Below the pieces are notes generated by a model that saw only the letters and a program-made list of their open reading frames with translations, searched no databases and was not told the origin of the DNA. From assembly GCA_022616275.1 (NCBI GenBank), contig JAKEFB010000242.1, forward strand, positions 1 to 49,098: a DNA stretch of 49,098 nt. The letters are read 5' to 3'. The DNA is from Chloroflexota bacterium (GTDB taxonomy: Bacteria > Chloroflexota > Anaerolineae > Promineifilales > Promineifilaceae). The translations under genes and the position numbers were made by a program. Shown here piece by piece: positions 15,929 to 24,249 of the stretch. Numbering within the stretch: position 1 is the first letter of the stretch; the number at the start of each line of letters is the position of its first letter.

Positions 15929-17359
15929 TTATTCCTGCAACTGGCAGGGACCTTCACTGGGTGGATCGGGCGGCCAGCAAGGCGCGCCCGTTTCGTCCAT
16001 CAGAGTCTGTAAATTAGCGCCTTCTTCGGCCAGCACAGTGGCAATATCTTCCTCGTTAATGATGATCCGGGTAAAGGCATCGCGGTAAATCTTGTTGATT
16101 TCACCACCGCGGTCACCCAGGCCCACCGGCAGCAGAGCCGGCAGGGCGTTGGGCGAGTTAGCCTGTTGGGCCACGGCCGCTGCTTCCAGGCGCACCCCGG
16201 CCGAAACGAAGCCGGGATACTCCACGTCAGTCACCGGGAAGAAGCCAATCTCGCGCAGGATATTCACCTGGACCTCGTCCTGCAACAGATAGCGGACCAT
16301 TTCCTGGGCGCCTTCCGGGTTGGGCGCGTTTGCCGGAATAGAGACGCCGACGATGACCGGCATGAAGCCCAATCCGGCCGGGCCGGTGGGCGAGGGGAGG
16401 GCCAGGAAGACGTCCGGCTGTTGCTCAAAGGCCTCCCTCAACCGGGCAGTGTGGTCCCAGGCTATCCATACCTCCTCGGACAATAGTTGCTCCTGCATGA
16501 AGGCATACGTCGAGGCCTGCGGGTTTACGTATTGCCACATATCGCGCACGAACTCCCACATGGCTACGGCTTCGTCGCTGCGAAAGCCGGTCACCATGCC
16601 GCCAGTATAAGAAGGATAGATAGAACCCTCCAGGAAACGGTGGAGGAGACCCTGGTCGCTGGCCGGAAAGCCAAGTTTGTTGTCGCCGGTGGCCTCGCTG
16701 ATATTCCTGGCCCAGTCTCGAACGTTCTCCCAGGTCAGCGCCGCCGTATCGGCGCCTTCCGGCAAGTATTCAAGGGCAACGTTATTAACGGCCAGGATGT
16801 ACGTGGCCTGCATTAAGGGGATATAGTATTGCGCGTCCGTGCCCAGCTTGCCCAGGTCCATGAAGGCACTGGGGATGTTGTGTTCGGCCAGGTCGGCCGT
16901 CATGTCCGAGAGGTCCATCATCGCATTCGCTTCTAACAACGTTGGGAAGGTACCGTGCAAAGAAATGACTACGTCCACCGAGCCCTCGCCTGCCTCTGCT
17001 TCGGCCAGGACCCGGTCCAGCAGGACAGGTTCCTCAACGCCGACAAACTCTGGCTGGCCGGGGAAGTCGGCCAGGACAATGCCGCGCATCCGTTCGGCCT
17101 CTTCAACCGGGACCGCCTGGGTAGACAGGATAAGGACGTTACCAAAGTCCACGACCTCCGGCGCGACTTCGACGACGCGGGTAACCTCAATCTGCTCGGT
17201 GACCGACTCTCCCTCGACAATGCGGGTAACCTCAATCTGCTCGGTGACGACTTCTGTTTCGGTAACGACGCGGGTAACCTCAACGACCTCAGGCTGGCAG
17301 GCGCTCAACAGTAAAACAGATAGTGCCAGAAGGGCTATGTAAATCAAGGTCTTCTTCAT
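15929..17359 (-). CDS. sugar ABC transporter substrate-binding lipoprotein
   Basis: The 476-residue protein has a signal peptide with a LLSAC lipobox (Cys21), then a tether of repeated EVTRVVTETEVVTEQI-type units (residues about 28-68), and then a family 1 extracellular solute-binding fold. The binding fold shows VDVVISLHGTFPTL, DLSDM, a WDHTARLREAF segment and VGVSIPANAPNPEGAQEMV. It would sit outside the cell membrane and deliver a sugar or sugar-acid to the permeases. The tether is encoded by near-identical DNA units at 17175-17285. GGAGG precedes the ATG. Confidence 0.9.
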   Translation of the reverse strand: MKKTLIYIALLALSVLLLSACQPEVVEVTRVVTETEVVTEQIEVTRIVEGESVTEQIEVTRVVEVAPEVVDFGNVLILSTQAVPVEEAERMRGIVLADFPGQPEFVGVEEPVLLDRVLAEAEAGEGSVDVVISLHGTFPTLLEANAMMDLSDMTADLAEHNIPSAFMDLGKLGTDAQYYIPLMQATYILAVNNVALEYLPEGADTAALTWENVRDWARNISEATGDNKLGFPASDQGLLHRFLEGSIYPSYTGGMVTGFRSDEAVAMWEFVRDMWQYVNPQASTYAFMQEQLLSEEVWIAWDHTARLREAFEQQPDVFLALPSPTGPAGLGFMPVIVGVSIPANAPNPEGAQEMVRYLLQDEVQVNILREIGFFPVTDVEYPGFVSAGVRLEAAAVAQQANSPNALPALLPVGLGDRGGEINKIYRDAFTRIIINEEDIATVLAEEGANLQTLMDETGAPCWPPDPPSEGPCQLQE

Positions 17360-17391
17360 TTTGTTGTCAGCCTCCTCTTAACATAGGTAAA

Positions 17392-18468
17392 TCACGTAGT
17401 TTTCTTCAACTCTTGACCAACATCAATCTCATAGAACCTCCTCTCTGGCGCCAGCGGCGAGCCGCTTGATTCGCGAACGATAAGTCTGGGGATCAGTAAG
17501 ACGTGGGAATCGTCCAGGGGCCGTCCGTTCAACAGGTCAATCAGCATGGTACACGTCTGGCGGCCGATCTCGTAAATAGGCTGGTGCAGGGTCGTCAGCG
17601 GCGGGTGGGAATTAGCCGCCGGGGGAATGTCGTCAAAACCGCCGATGGCCACGTCCCGGCCGATGTGAAGCCCGTGCTGCTGAAGCCGGTTCATCGCCCC
17701 GATGGCCATCAGATCATTGCCGCCGATGATCGCCGTCGGCCGGGGGTCGAGGGCCAGGAGACGTTCAACGACTTCCGCTCCCCCGCGCTGCGTCAGGTCG
17801 CCCTCCACTATCCACTCCGGCTGCACGGGGTAGTTGTTAGCGGCCATGGCCTGGCGGTAGCCTTGCAGGCGATAATAGCCGAACATCAGGCCGGCCGGCG
17901 GGGCAATAAAGCCGATACGGCGGTGGCCCAGGTCAATAAAGTGCTGGACCAACAGGCGCATACCGGCCGCGCCATCCTCGTCTACGTACGGGTATTCCAG
18001 GTCGTCTCTACTGCGGCCGAAGGCGACGAAGGGGAAATTGTGCTGCTTGAGCGTCTGCAGGCGGCTGTCGTGTTGGCGAGTGCGGACGACGATTAGCCCA
18101 TCCACCCAGCCGCCCTGCGCGGCGCGGAGGTAAGCTTGCCGTTCCCCTTCGCCGTCGGGCGCATGGGTGGACACCAGCAGGTCGTAGTCGTGGCTATTGG
18201 CCTCGTTGCCAACGCCGGCTAAGAATTCGCTGAAGAAGGGGTCTGAGAAGCGGGGGCCGTAGGTCGGCAGGATAAAGCCTAGCGTGTCCGTCCGTTGCTT
18301 TTGGAGGCGGCGAGCGACGAGGTTAGGCTGGTAACCTAATGCGGCGGCCACACTTTGGATGCGCTGGCGTGTTTCTTCGGCCACATCGGCGTAACCGGCT
18401 AACGCCCGTGAAGCCGTAGTCAGAGACACGCCAGCCTGGCGGGCTACCTCCCGTAAGGTAACGGCCAT
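17392..18468 (-). CDS. LacI-family transcriptional regulator of the solute-uptake operon
   Basis: The 358-residue repressor begins VTLREVARQAGVSLTTASRA, the LacI helix-turn-helix, followed by the hinge LGYQPNLVARRLQ. The effector domain carries LGFILPTYGPRFSDPFFSEF and GRDVAIGGFDDIP. It is the first gene of the minus-strand operon, 32 bases before the binding-protein gene, and behind a promoter covered by two LacI-type palindromes. Autoregulation and induction by the imported solute or a breakdown product are therefore likely. Confidence 0.93.
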   Translation of the reverse strand: MAVTLREVARQAGVSLTTASRALAGYADVAEETRQRIQSVAAALGYQPNLVARRLQKQRTDTLGFILPTYGPRFSDPFFSEFLAGVGNEANSHDYDLLVSTHAPDGEGERQAYLRAAQGGWVDGLIVVRTRQHDSRLQTLKQHNFPFVAFGRSRDDLEYPYVDEDGAAGMRLLVQHFIDLGHRRIGFIAPPAGLMFGYYRLQGYRQAMAANNYPVQPEWIVEGDLTQRGGAEVVERLLALDPRPTAIIGGNDLMAIGAMNRLQQHGLHIGRDVAIGGFDDIPPAANSHPPLTTLHQPIYEIGRQTCTMLIDLLNGRPLDDSHVLLIPRLIVRESSGSPLAPERRFYEIDVGQELKKTT

Positions 18469-18553
18469 GTCTTCTCCTCTTCCGGGGCAGACAGCCAGGA
18501 AAATTCCTGTGTCCAGGCGCCAGGGTTTTACGGGGTTGAGGGTGTAGAGAGTT

Positions 18554-18571
18554 ATCCGAAACGTTTCGGAT
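18554..18571. promoter_or_regulatory. LacI-type operator O1
   Basis: This is a perfect 18-base palindrome, atccgaaac / gtttcggat, with the central CG typical of LacI/GalR operators. It covers the predicted transcription start of the minus-strand lacI promoter (about 18573). Its centre is 32 bases, about three helical turns, from O2. Confidence 0.9.
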
Positions 18572-18579
18572 ACAATTTC

Positions 18580-18608
18580 AGTCTAATCCAAAACGTTTCG
18601 GATGTCAA
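18580..18608 (-). promoter_or_regulatory. promoter of the lacI/uptake/breakdown operon
   Basis: On the minus strand TTGACA (18608-18603), a 17-base spacer, and TAGACT (18585-18580) form a good sigma-70 promoter. The spacer is operator O2, and the predicted start lies at the edge of O1. Confidence 0.8.
18586..18603. promoter_or_regulatory. LacI-type operator O2
   Basis: The sequence atccaaaacgtttcggat matches O1 except for one base. It fills the space between the -35 and -10 boxes of the minus-strand promoter, so bound repressor would block RNA polymerase directly. Confidence 0.88.
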
Positions 18609-18622
18609 CAGTTATCAGGATT

Positions 18623-18651
18623 TTGACACCCAGCGATTATTTGAATAAAAT
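18623..18651 (+). promoter_or_regulatory. promoter of the regulator-hem operon
   Basis: TTGACA (18623-18628), 17 bases, and TAAAAT (18646-18651) give a near-consensus promoter reading toward the heme operon, with its start near 18658. A second TTGACA at 18653 with TAGATT at 18675 is a weaker alternative. It diverges from the lacI promoter, and the two -35 boxes are only 14 bases apart. Confidence 0.7.
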
Positions 18652-18701
18652 TTTGACAATTGCCTAGTTTTAGTTAGATTTTGATAGATTCAGTTACTTT
18701 T

Positions 18702-19331
18702 ATGGCCAATCAACTGGTTGAAAACGAAGGCTGGCTGACGCTAAGCCAGGCCGCCAGCCAACTCGACGTCCACCCCACCACCCTGCGCCGCTGGGCAGAC
18801 AATGGGGAAATCCCGGTCATGCTGACCCCTGGTGGCCATCGCCGCTTTGCCGCCGACGACGTAACCAGCTTCGCCCACCAGCGGCACGGCCTGCGTAGCG
18901 TCCGGGGTATTGGCCAGCTCTGGGCCGACGAGGCCTTGAGCCAGACCCGGCGGGAGCTGGTCGCCCACCGGGGCGAGAGCTGGCTGGCCACCTTTGACGA
19001 CGCCACCCGTGAGCACAACCGGTTGCTCGGCCGGCAGTTGATGGCCCTGACGTTGCAATTTATCGCCAATGAGGACGACGAGCAGGCCATTTTGCAGGAG
19101 GCCCACAACATCGGCCTGGAATACGGCAGCAGCGCCCGCCAGTCCGGCCTCCTCCTCACCGAAGCCCTCAAAGCCTCCATCTTCTTCCGCGACACGATGA
19201 TCGAGACGGCGCTGCACCTGCCCGAGAACGTCAACGTCCGGCCGGAGGCCAACGTCCGGCTGCTCCGGCGGATCAACGCCCTGCTCAACACCGTTCACCT
19301 GGCCGTGGCCGAGGTCTACGATGCTCGTTGA
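18702..19331 (+). CDS. MerR-like helix-turn-helix regulator at the head of the heme operon
   Basis: The N-terminal 60 residues form an excisionase/MerR-type winged helix (LTLSQAASQLDVHPTTLRRW, then GEIPVMLTPGGHRRF). The remaining 150 residues are helical, with EHNRLLGRQLMALTLQFIA and YGSSARQSGLLLTEALKASI, which recalls RsbRD-N-type sensor domains. The ATG at 18702 gives 209 residues; an upstream in-frame TTG at 18681 adds seven. Neither has a clear ribosome site. The last 11 bases overlap hemA, so it probably regulates the operon. Its His-containing sensor could bind heme or an intermediate, but that is speculation. Confidence 0.75.
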   Translation: MANQLVENEGWLTLSQAASQLDVHPTTLRRWADNGEIPVMLTPGGHRRFAADDVTSFAHQRHGLRSVRGIGQLWADEALSQTRRELVAHRGESWLATFDDATREHNRLLGRQLMALTLQFIANEDDEQAILQEAHNIGLEYGSSARQSGLLLTEALKASIFFRDTMIETALHLPENVNVRPEANVRLLRRINALLNTVHLAVAEVYDAR

Positions 19332-20619
19332 CCGGATCGTCTGCCTGGGGCTGAACCACCGCACCGCCCCGGTCGAGCTGCGCGAGCGGGTCCAATGCTC
19401 CCTGGCCGGTCTGAATGAGAGCGGCCAATCACCGGCCGTGCAAACGGCGGCCCGGAACCGTTTCCCTGAACTCCGGGAGTTAGCCCTGCTCTCAACCTGC
19501 AACCGTCTCGAACTATACGCCCTGCTGGAGACGGCCGGCGCCCGCCAACCCCACGACCTGCTCCTCGACCTGTTAGCCGGTATTCACGGCCTGGGCTTTC
19601 AGGCAATCAATAACCATCTCTATAACCATACTGGCCGGCCGGCGATCACGCATCTGTGCCGGGTGGCGGCCGGGCTGGATTCCCTGGTGCTGGGCGAGTC
19701 CCAAATTCTAGGGCAGGTCAACGACGCCTTCCAGGCGGCGGCGGCGGCCGGCACCGCCGGGCCGGCGCTGGCTGCCCTTTTCCGGGCCGCCGTGCGCGCC
19801 GGCAAACGCGCCCGGACTGAGACCGCTATCGGCCACAACCCGGCCAGTGTCAGCTCCGTCGCCGTGGCCCTGGTCCAGGAAGCCGCCGGGGAACTACAGC
19901 AGCGCCGCGTCCTGATCGTCGGCGCGGGCGAGATGGGCCAACTGGCGCTCAAGGCGTTGCATAGCCGGGGCATTCACGACGTGACCATCGTCAACCGGAC
20001 GGTGGCCCGGGCGGCGGCGGTGGCCGCACAGTGGGGCTACCGGGCCTGCTCGCTGGAAGAGCTGCCCCAGGCTCTGGGGACGGCCGACGTGGTCATCAGC
20101 GCCACCGGAGCACGCTATCCGATTATTCGCGAACCGCTGGTCCGGCAGGCGCTGGACCAGCGGAACGGCGCCGGCCTGATCTTCGTTGACCTGGCCGTGC
20201 CCCGCGACGTGGAAACGGCCGTGCGCCACCTGCCCGGCGTTCGCCTCTTTGACATGGACGATCTGAAAAGCACGCTGGACGAGTCGCTGGCTGCCCGGCA
20301 GCGGGAAGTCCCTAAGGTGGAGATGATTATCGCCGAAGAAGTCGAAGCCCTGGCCGCCGAATGGCAGCGCCTGGCGGTCCACCCCCTTATCGGCGACCTG
20401 CGCCAGAAAGCAGAGCGTATTCGCCAGCGCGAATTACAGCGGACCCTACGCCGGTTGGGCGACGTGGACCCGGCAACGGTGGCCCAGATTGAGCGCCTGT
20501 CTTTGTCGCTGGTCAACAAGCTGCTCCATGAGCCGACCATCCGGCTCAAAGAAAAAGCCCACGACGGCCAGGCGGCCGAATACGCCGCCCTCATCCGCGA
20601 CCTTTTCGGTTTAGAATGA
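19321..20619 (+). CDS. hemA: glutamyl-tRNA reductase
   Basis: This enzyme catalyses the NADPH-dependent reduction of glutamyl-tRNA to glutamate-1-semialdehyde, the first committed step of the C5 pathway. The 432-residue protein has GLNHRTAPVELRER, the catalytic Cys60 in LLSTCNRLELYA, ITHLCRVAAGLDSLVLGESQ, the NADPH motif VLIVGAGEMGQLA and a C-terminal dimerisation helix region. Compared with typical family members there are about ten extra residues before the catalytic Cys. It overlaps the regulator gene by 11 bases and hemC by ATGA. Confidence 0.97.
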   Translation: MLVDRIVCLGLNHRTAPVELRERVQCSLAGLNESGQSPAVQTAARNRFPELRELALLSTCNRLELYALLETAGARQPHDLLLDLLAGIHGLGFQAINNHLYNHTGRPAITHLCRVAAGLDSLVLGESQILGQVNDAFQAAAAAGTAGPALAALFRAAVRAGKRARTETAIGHNPASVSSVAVALVQEAAGELQQRRVLIVGAGEMGQLALKALHSRGIHDVTIVNRTVARAAAVAAQWGYRACSLEELPQALGTADVVISATGARYPIIREPLVRQALDQRNGAGLIFVDLAVPRDVETAVRHLPGVRLFDMDDLKSTLDESLAARQREVPKVEMIIAEEVEALAAEWQRLAVHPLIGDLRQKAERIRQRELQRTLRRLGDVDPATVAQIERLSLSLVNKLLHEPTIRLKEKAHDGQAAEYAALIRDLFGLE

Positions 20620-21524
20620 ACGAGATTCGCTTGGGCTCTCGCACCTCCAGGCTGGCCATGTGGCAGACCAACCACGTTGTTCAGCAGTTGCAGGTGGCCT
20701 GGCCCGGCCTGGTCTGCCAGGTGCAGCCATTCCTGACCAAAGGCGACCAGACGCCAGACGAGCCGCTTCCCCACATTGGCGGCAAGGGGCTGTTCACGGC
20801 CGAGTTGGAGCGGGCGCTGCGCCTGGGCGAGATTGACCTGGCCGTCCATTCGCTCAAAGATTTGCCCGTTGACGGTGCGACCGGTCTCACCCTGGGAGCC
20901 ATCGTCGGCCGGGGCGACGTGCGCGACGTACTGGTCGCCAACGACGGCTGGACGCTGGCCACGCTGCCCCAGGGCGCGGCCGTCGGCACCAGCAGTCTAC
21001 GCCGCCAGGCCCAGCTCCTGGCCCACCGCCCGGAGCTGCGCATCCGCTCCATGCGCGGCAATGTCGAGAGCCGCGTCCGCAAAGTACTGGATGGTGCGTA
21101 CGACGCCGCCGTGCTGGCCGCGGCCGGTATCATCCGCCTGGGGCTGGAAGAATACGCCACCGACTGGCTACCCCTGGACGTATTCTGTCCCGCACCCGGC
21201 CAGGGAGCGCTGGCTGTCCAGTGTCGCGCCGGCGACAAGGAAATAATCCGCTTGCTGGCGGCTATTGACAACGCCGAGGTCCGGCGCTGCGTCAGCGCCG
21301 AGCGGGCCTTCCTGCACGGGCTGGGGGGTGGCTGCGCCACCCCGGTCGCCGCCTACGCCACTATTGAGGCTGGCCGGCTGTCGCTGGCCGGCCTGGTTGC
21401 CTCGCCGGATGGCCGGGTGGTGATCCGGGTCAACAGCAGTGGCGACGATCCCCAGGCGCTGGGCCTGGAACTGGCCCGGCAGGCTCGCCAGCAAGGGGCC
21501 GAGGAGTTGCTGGCCCATGTCTAA
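20616..21524 (+). CDS. hemC: hydroxymethylbilane synthase (porphobilinogen deaminase)
   Basis: The enzyme joins four porphobilinogen units into hydroxymethylbilane. The 302-residue product has LGSRTSRLAMWQT, the active-site Asp region EIDLAVHSLKDLP, the Arg cluster GTSSLRRQAQLL and MRGNVESRVRK, and Cys240 in GLGGGCATPVAAYA, which holds the dipyrromethane cofactor. Overlaps with hemA (4 bases) and hemD (8 bases) indicate tight translational coupling. Confidence 0.97.
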   Translation: MNEIRLGSRTSRLAMWQTNHVVQQLQVAWPGLVCQVQPFLTKGDQTPDEPLPHIGGKGLFTAELERALRLGEIDLAVHSLKDLPVDGATGLTLGAIVGRGDVRDVLVANDGWTLATLPQGAAVGTSSLRRQAQLLAHRPELRIRSMRGNVESRVRKVLDGAYDAAVLAAAGIIRLGLEEYATDWLPLDVFCPAPGQGALAVQCRAGDKEIIRLLAAIDNAEVRRCVSAERAFLHGLGGGCATPVAAYATIEAGRLSLAGLVASPDGRVVIRVNSSGDDPQALGLELARQARQQGAEELLAHV

Positions 21525-22362
21525 GCTACCCCTGCAAGGGAAACGCATCGTCGTCACCCGCAATCCGGAGAAGGCCGAAGCCCTGGGTGATCGGCTGCGA
21601 ACGTTGGGAGCCATCCCCATCTATTTTCCGACGATCCGGTTTGTGCCCCTGCCCACCGGGCTGCTGGACGCCGCCCTGGCCCAGCTTAACGTGTACGGCT
21701 GGTTGATTTTTACCAGCGGCAACGCCGTTCGTTTCTTCTTCGGCCGGCTGGAGGAGCTGGGCAAGAAGTACGACACTCTGAAAGGCCCCTTGTTGAAGGT
21801 AGCGGCCGGCGGACCGGCTACGGCCGACCTGCTGGCCGAGCGTGGCCTGGTGGTGGATTTTGTTCCCGGCGAATTTACCGGCGAGGCGTTGGTGTCTGGC
21901 CTGGGCGATCTGCGCGGGCAGCGGGTCCTGCTGCCCCGGGCCAGAATCGGCCGGCCCGAGATCGTTCAACTGCTCCAGGCGGCCGGGGCCATGGTAGACG
22001 AAGTCCCGCTTTACGACACCGTCCCGGCCGTGCCTGGCCCGGCCGCCCTGGCCGAGTTCCAGCAGGGCGTGGATGCCATTACCTTCACCAGCCCGTCCAG
22101 TGTACGCAATTTCCTGGGGGTTATCCGGCCTGAACCTCCCGAAGGTTCAGGCAATGAATATCTCCAACCACCAGGGGATTCACTAAAGCAAACTGCCATC
22201 GCCTGTATCGGCCCGCTGACGGCCGAAGAGGCTATCCGAAATGGCCTGGAAGTCACCATCTTACCCGGCGAGTATACCATTGAGGGGTTAGTCCAGGCCG
22301 TGGTTCAATACTTTGAGATGCAAGACGTTCTCCTAAGCCAACGGAGTGTGACCGATGAATGA
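21517..22362 (+). CDS. hemD: uroporphyrinogen-III synthase with a palindromic insert
   Basis: HemD cyclises hydroxymethylbilane to uroporphyrinogen III. ATG at 21517 is chosen because the product then begins with the family strand LQGKRIVVTRNPEKAEAL, although the frame is open further upstream inside hemC. Other motifs are WLIFTSGNAVRFFF, VLLPRARIGRPEI, and FTSPSSVRNFLG leading to ACIGPLTAEEAI. About 20 extra residues (starting RPEPPEGSGNEYLQPPG) sit between these last two motifs, where relatives have a short loop. The first part of the insert is encoded by the perfect inverted repeat at 22129-22151. Confidence 0.93.
   Translation: MSKLPLQGKRIVVTRNPEKAEALGDRLRTLGAIPIYFPTIRFVPLPTGLLDAALAQLNVYGWLIFTSGNAVRFFFGRLEELGKKYDTLKGPLLKVAAGGPATADLLAERGLVVDFVPGEFTGEALVSGLGDLRGQRVLLPRARIGRPEIVQLLQAAGAMVDEVPLYDTVPAVPGPAALAEFQQGVDAITFTSPSSVRNFLGVIRPEPPEGSGNEYLQPPGDSLKQTAIACIGPLTAEEAIRNGLEVTILPGEYTIEGLVQAVVQYFEMQDVLLSQRSVTDE
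22129..22151. repeat. palindrome inserted in the hemD reading frame
   Basis: Nine-base arms CCTGAACCT and AGGTTCAGG with a 5-base loop are translated as part of an extra surface loop in HemD. The AACCT(CC)..AGGTT core is shared with hairpins at 34211-34225 and 37127-37141 in the ribosomal cluster. Confidence 0.75.
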
Positions 22363-22377
22363 AAATGAGGCCGGAGC

Positions 22378-23406
22378 ATGATCCGAGAAAAAGCAATGCC
22401 AACCGCCACCCGGCCGCGCCGGCTGCGGCTCTCACCCAGGCTGCGGGCCATCGTTCGCGAAACCCGGCTAGCGGTAGAAGATTTCATTTACCCGTTGTTT
22501 GTCAGCCACGGCCGCAACGTCCGCAACCCTATCCCATCCATGCCGGGCATCGCCCAATTCTCGGTGGACGCGGCTTTGGCCGAAGCCGAAGCGGCCGCCA
22601 GGCTGGGCATTCCGGCCGTCCTCTTGTTCGGTATTCCGGCCGAAAAAGATCCGGTTGGCCTGGAGAACTTCGCCGCTGACGGCATTGTCCAGCAGGCGAC
22701 GCGGGCCATCAAGGCGGCCGTACCGGAGCTGCTCGTCGTCACCGACGTTTGCCTGTGCGAATACACCGACCACGGCCACTGTGGCCTGCTGAACACCGGC
22801 CACGACCGCCGGCCCCACTTAACCTTGCCGGAAGGGTACGTCCTCAACGACGAGACGCTGGAGATTTTGGGTCAGGTAGCCGTCTCCCACGCTGCCGCCG
22901 GGGCCGATGTCGTTGCTCCCAGTGGGATGATTGACGGCATGGTCCGGGCTATCCGGGCGGCGCTGGACGCCCAGGACTACGGCCACGTACCGATCATGTC
23001 CTACGCCGTCAAGTACGCCTCCGGTTTCTACGGCCCCTTCCGCGACGCCGCCCAGGGTGCGCCCAAATTTGGCGACCGCAAAACGCACCAGATGGACCCG
23101 GCCAACGCCCGCGAGGCGCTGCGCGAGGCCGGGCTGGACGCGGCCGAAGGAGCCGACTTTTTGATGGTCAAACCGGCGCTGGCTTACCTGGACGTCATTT
23201 ACCGGGTCCGGGAGCGCTTCCCCGAATTGCCGCTGGTGGCCTACAACGTCAGCGGTGAGTACGCCATGATCAAGGCCGCCGCTGCCAACGGCTGGCTGGA
23301 CGAAAAAACGGCCGTCCTGGAAACCCTGACCAGCATCAAGCGCGCCGGGGCCGACCTTATCATCACCTACCACGCCAGAGAAGCCGCTGCCTGGCTATCA
23401 CCATAA
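22378..23406 (+). CDS. hemB: delta-aminolevulinic acid dehydratase (porphobilinogen synthase), zinc type
   Basis: HemB condenses two 5-aminolevulinates into porphobilinogen. In this 342-residue protein the active-site lysines are Lys212 in [17 protein letters not shown] and the Schiff-base Lys265 in [12 protein letters not shown]. The cysteine triad Cys125, Cys127 and Cys135 in [18 protein letters not shown] marks a zinc-dependent enzyme. GGAG stands just before the ATG, 15 bases after hemD. Confidence 0.97.
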   Translation: MIREKAMPTATRPRRLRLSPRLRAIVRETRLAVEDFIYPLFVSHGRNVRNPIPSMPGIAQFSVDAALAEAEAAARLGIPAVLLFGIPAEKDPVGLENFAADGIVQQATRAIKAAVPELLVVTDVCLCEYTDHGHCGLLNTGHDRRPHLTLPEGYVLNDETLEILGQVAVSHAAAGADVVAPSGMIDGMVRAIRAALDAQDYGHVPIMSYAVKYASGFYGPFRDAAQGAPKFGDRKTHQMDPANAREALREAGLDAAEGADFLMVKPALAYLDVIYRVRERFPELPLVAYNVSGEYAMIKAAAANGWLDEKTAVLETLTSIKRAGADLIITYHAREAAAWLSP

Positions 23407-23499
23407 ATGACAGGGAGACAAGGAGACGCTTTTACACTCCCTAGCACTCAACTCGCAGACTCGCAAACTTGACACCTGACACCTGACATAGGAGCACTT
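23407..23499. other. hemB-hemQ spacer with heptamer repeats
   Basis: This 93-base gap is the longest inside the heme operon. It holds tandem gacacct units (23471-23484, plus a partial third) and a doubled actcgca element around 23450-23467. GGAG at 23491 serves hemQ. No terminator or internal gene is apparent. Confidence 0.6.
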
Positions 23500-24249
23500 A
23501 TGACTTTAAACATCACCATCCCCCAACCCGACGATACCATTGACGTCAGCGAAAAGGGCCAGGATCAGGCCGGCGAGACCATTTCGCTTGACCGGCGGCT
23601 GTTTGTCCAGTTACTGGTCTTTACCGGCTGCCACGACATGGCCCCCTTGGTAAGTGCGCTAGAGACGGCCGCTATCCAGGGCGCTCTGTATCTGGACGTG
23701 AACGACCCCTATGGCCTGGGCCTGCTGGCTTTTAGCGCCGAGCCAGACTATTTTGTCACTACCGTGCGCGACCTGGTCAACCGGGAACCGTTTCTGTCGC
23801 TCACGCCCCGGCCGGAATTCACCATGCTCGGCCGGACTTACGCCATCGGCTACGAGCACGATCTGGAGCAGACGCTCATCACCCGGCCGATCAACCGGAT
23901 CACCAACCCGGAATGGCCATGGGTCATCTGGTATCCGCTGCGGCGTTCCGGCGCGTTCGAGCAGTTGCCGGCCGACGAACAGCGGACCGTCTTAATGGAG
24001 CACGGGGGCATCGGCCGGGCCTACGGCCGGGTGGATTATGGCCACGACGTTCGCCTGGCCTGCCACGGCCTGGGCAAAACCGACAACGACTTCATCACCG
24101 GGCTGGTCGGCAAGGAGCTATACCCCCTGTCGCACATTGTGCAACGGATGCGCAAGACCAGGCAAACATCCCTGTACCTGGAGAGATTAGGGCCATTCTT
24201 CGTCGGCAAGGCGATCTGGCAATCCAGAGGGGCGGATCACTCACGATGA
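23500..24249 (+). CDS. hemQ: chlorite-dismutase-family protein, coproheme decarboxylase (HemQ/ChdC)
   Basis: This family member, placed among heme genes, should decarboxylate Fe-coproporphyrin III to heme b, the last step of the coproporphyrin-dependent route. The 249-residue product shows WVIWYPLRRSGAFEQLPADE, containing the catalytic-type Tyr in the YP motif; QRTVLMEHGGIGRAYGRVDY, containing the EHG..GR signature where the proximal heme His is expected; and a C-terminal MRKTRQTSLYLERLGPFFVG. The unusual N-terminal 30 residues are acidic. Its stop overlaps the hemE start as ATGA. Confidence 0.88.
   Translation: MTLNITIPQPDDTIDVSEKGQDQAGETISLDRRLFVQLLVFTGCHDMAPLVSALETAAIQGALYLDVNDPYGLGLLAFSAEPDYFVTTVRDLVNREPFLSLTPRPEFTMLGRTYAIGYEHDLEQTLITRPINRITNPEWPWVIWYPLRRSGAFEQLPADEQRTVLMEHGGIGRAYGRVDYGHDVRLACHGLGKTDNDFITGLVGKELYPLSHIVQRMRKTRQTSLYLERLGPFFVGKAIWQSRGADHSR

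Noticed and set aside
21439-21516. Upstream extension of hemD
   Set aside because: These codons lie inside the hemC 3' end and have no HemD character; the ATG at 21517 starts exactly before the conserved first strand.
23913-24245. Upstream extension of hemE into hemQ
   Set aside because: The frame is open by chance inside hemQ; the ATG overlapping the hemQ stop is the natural coupled start.
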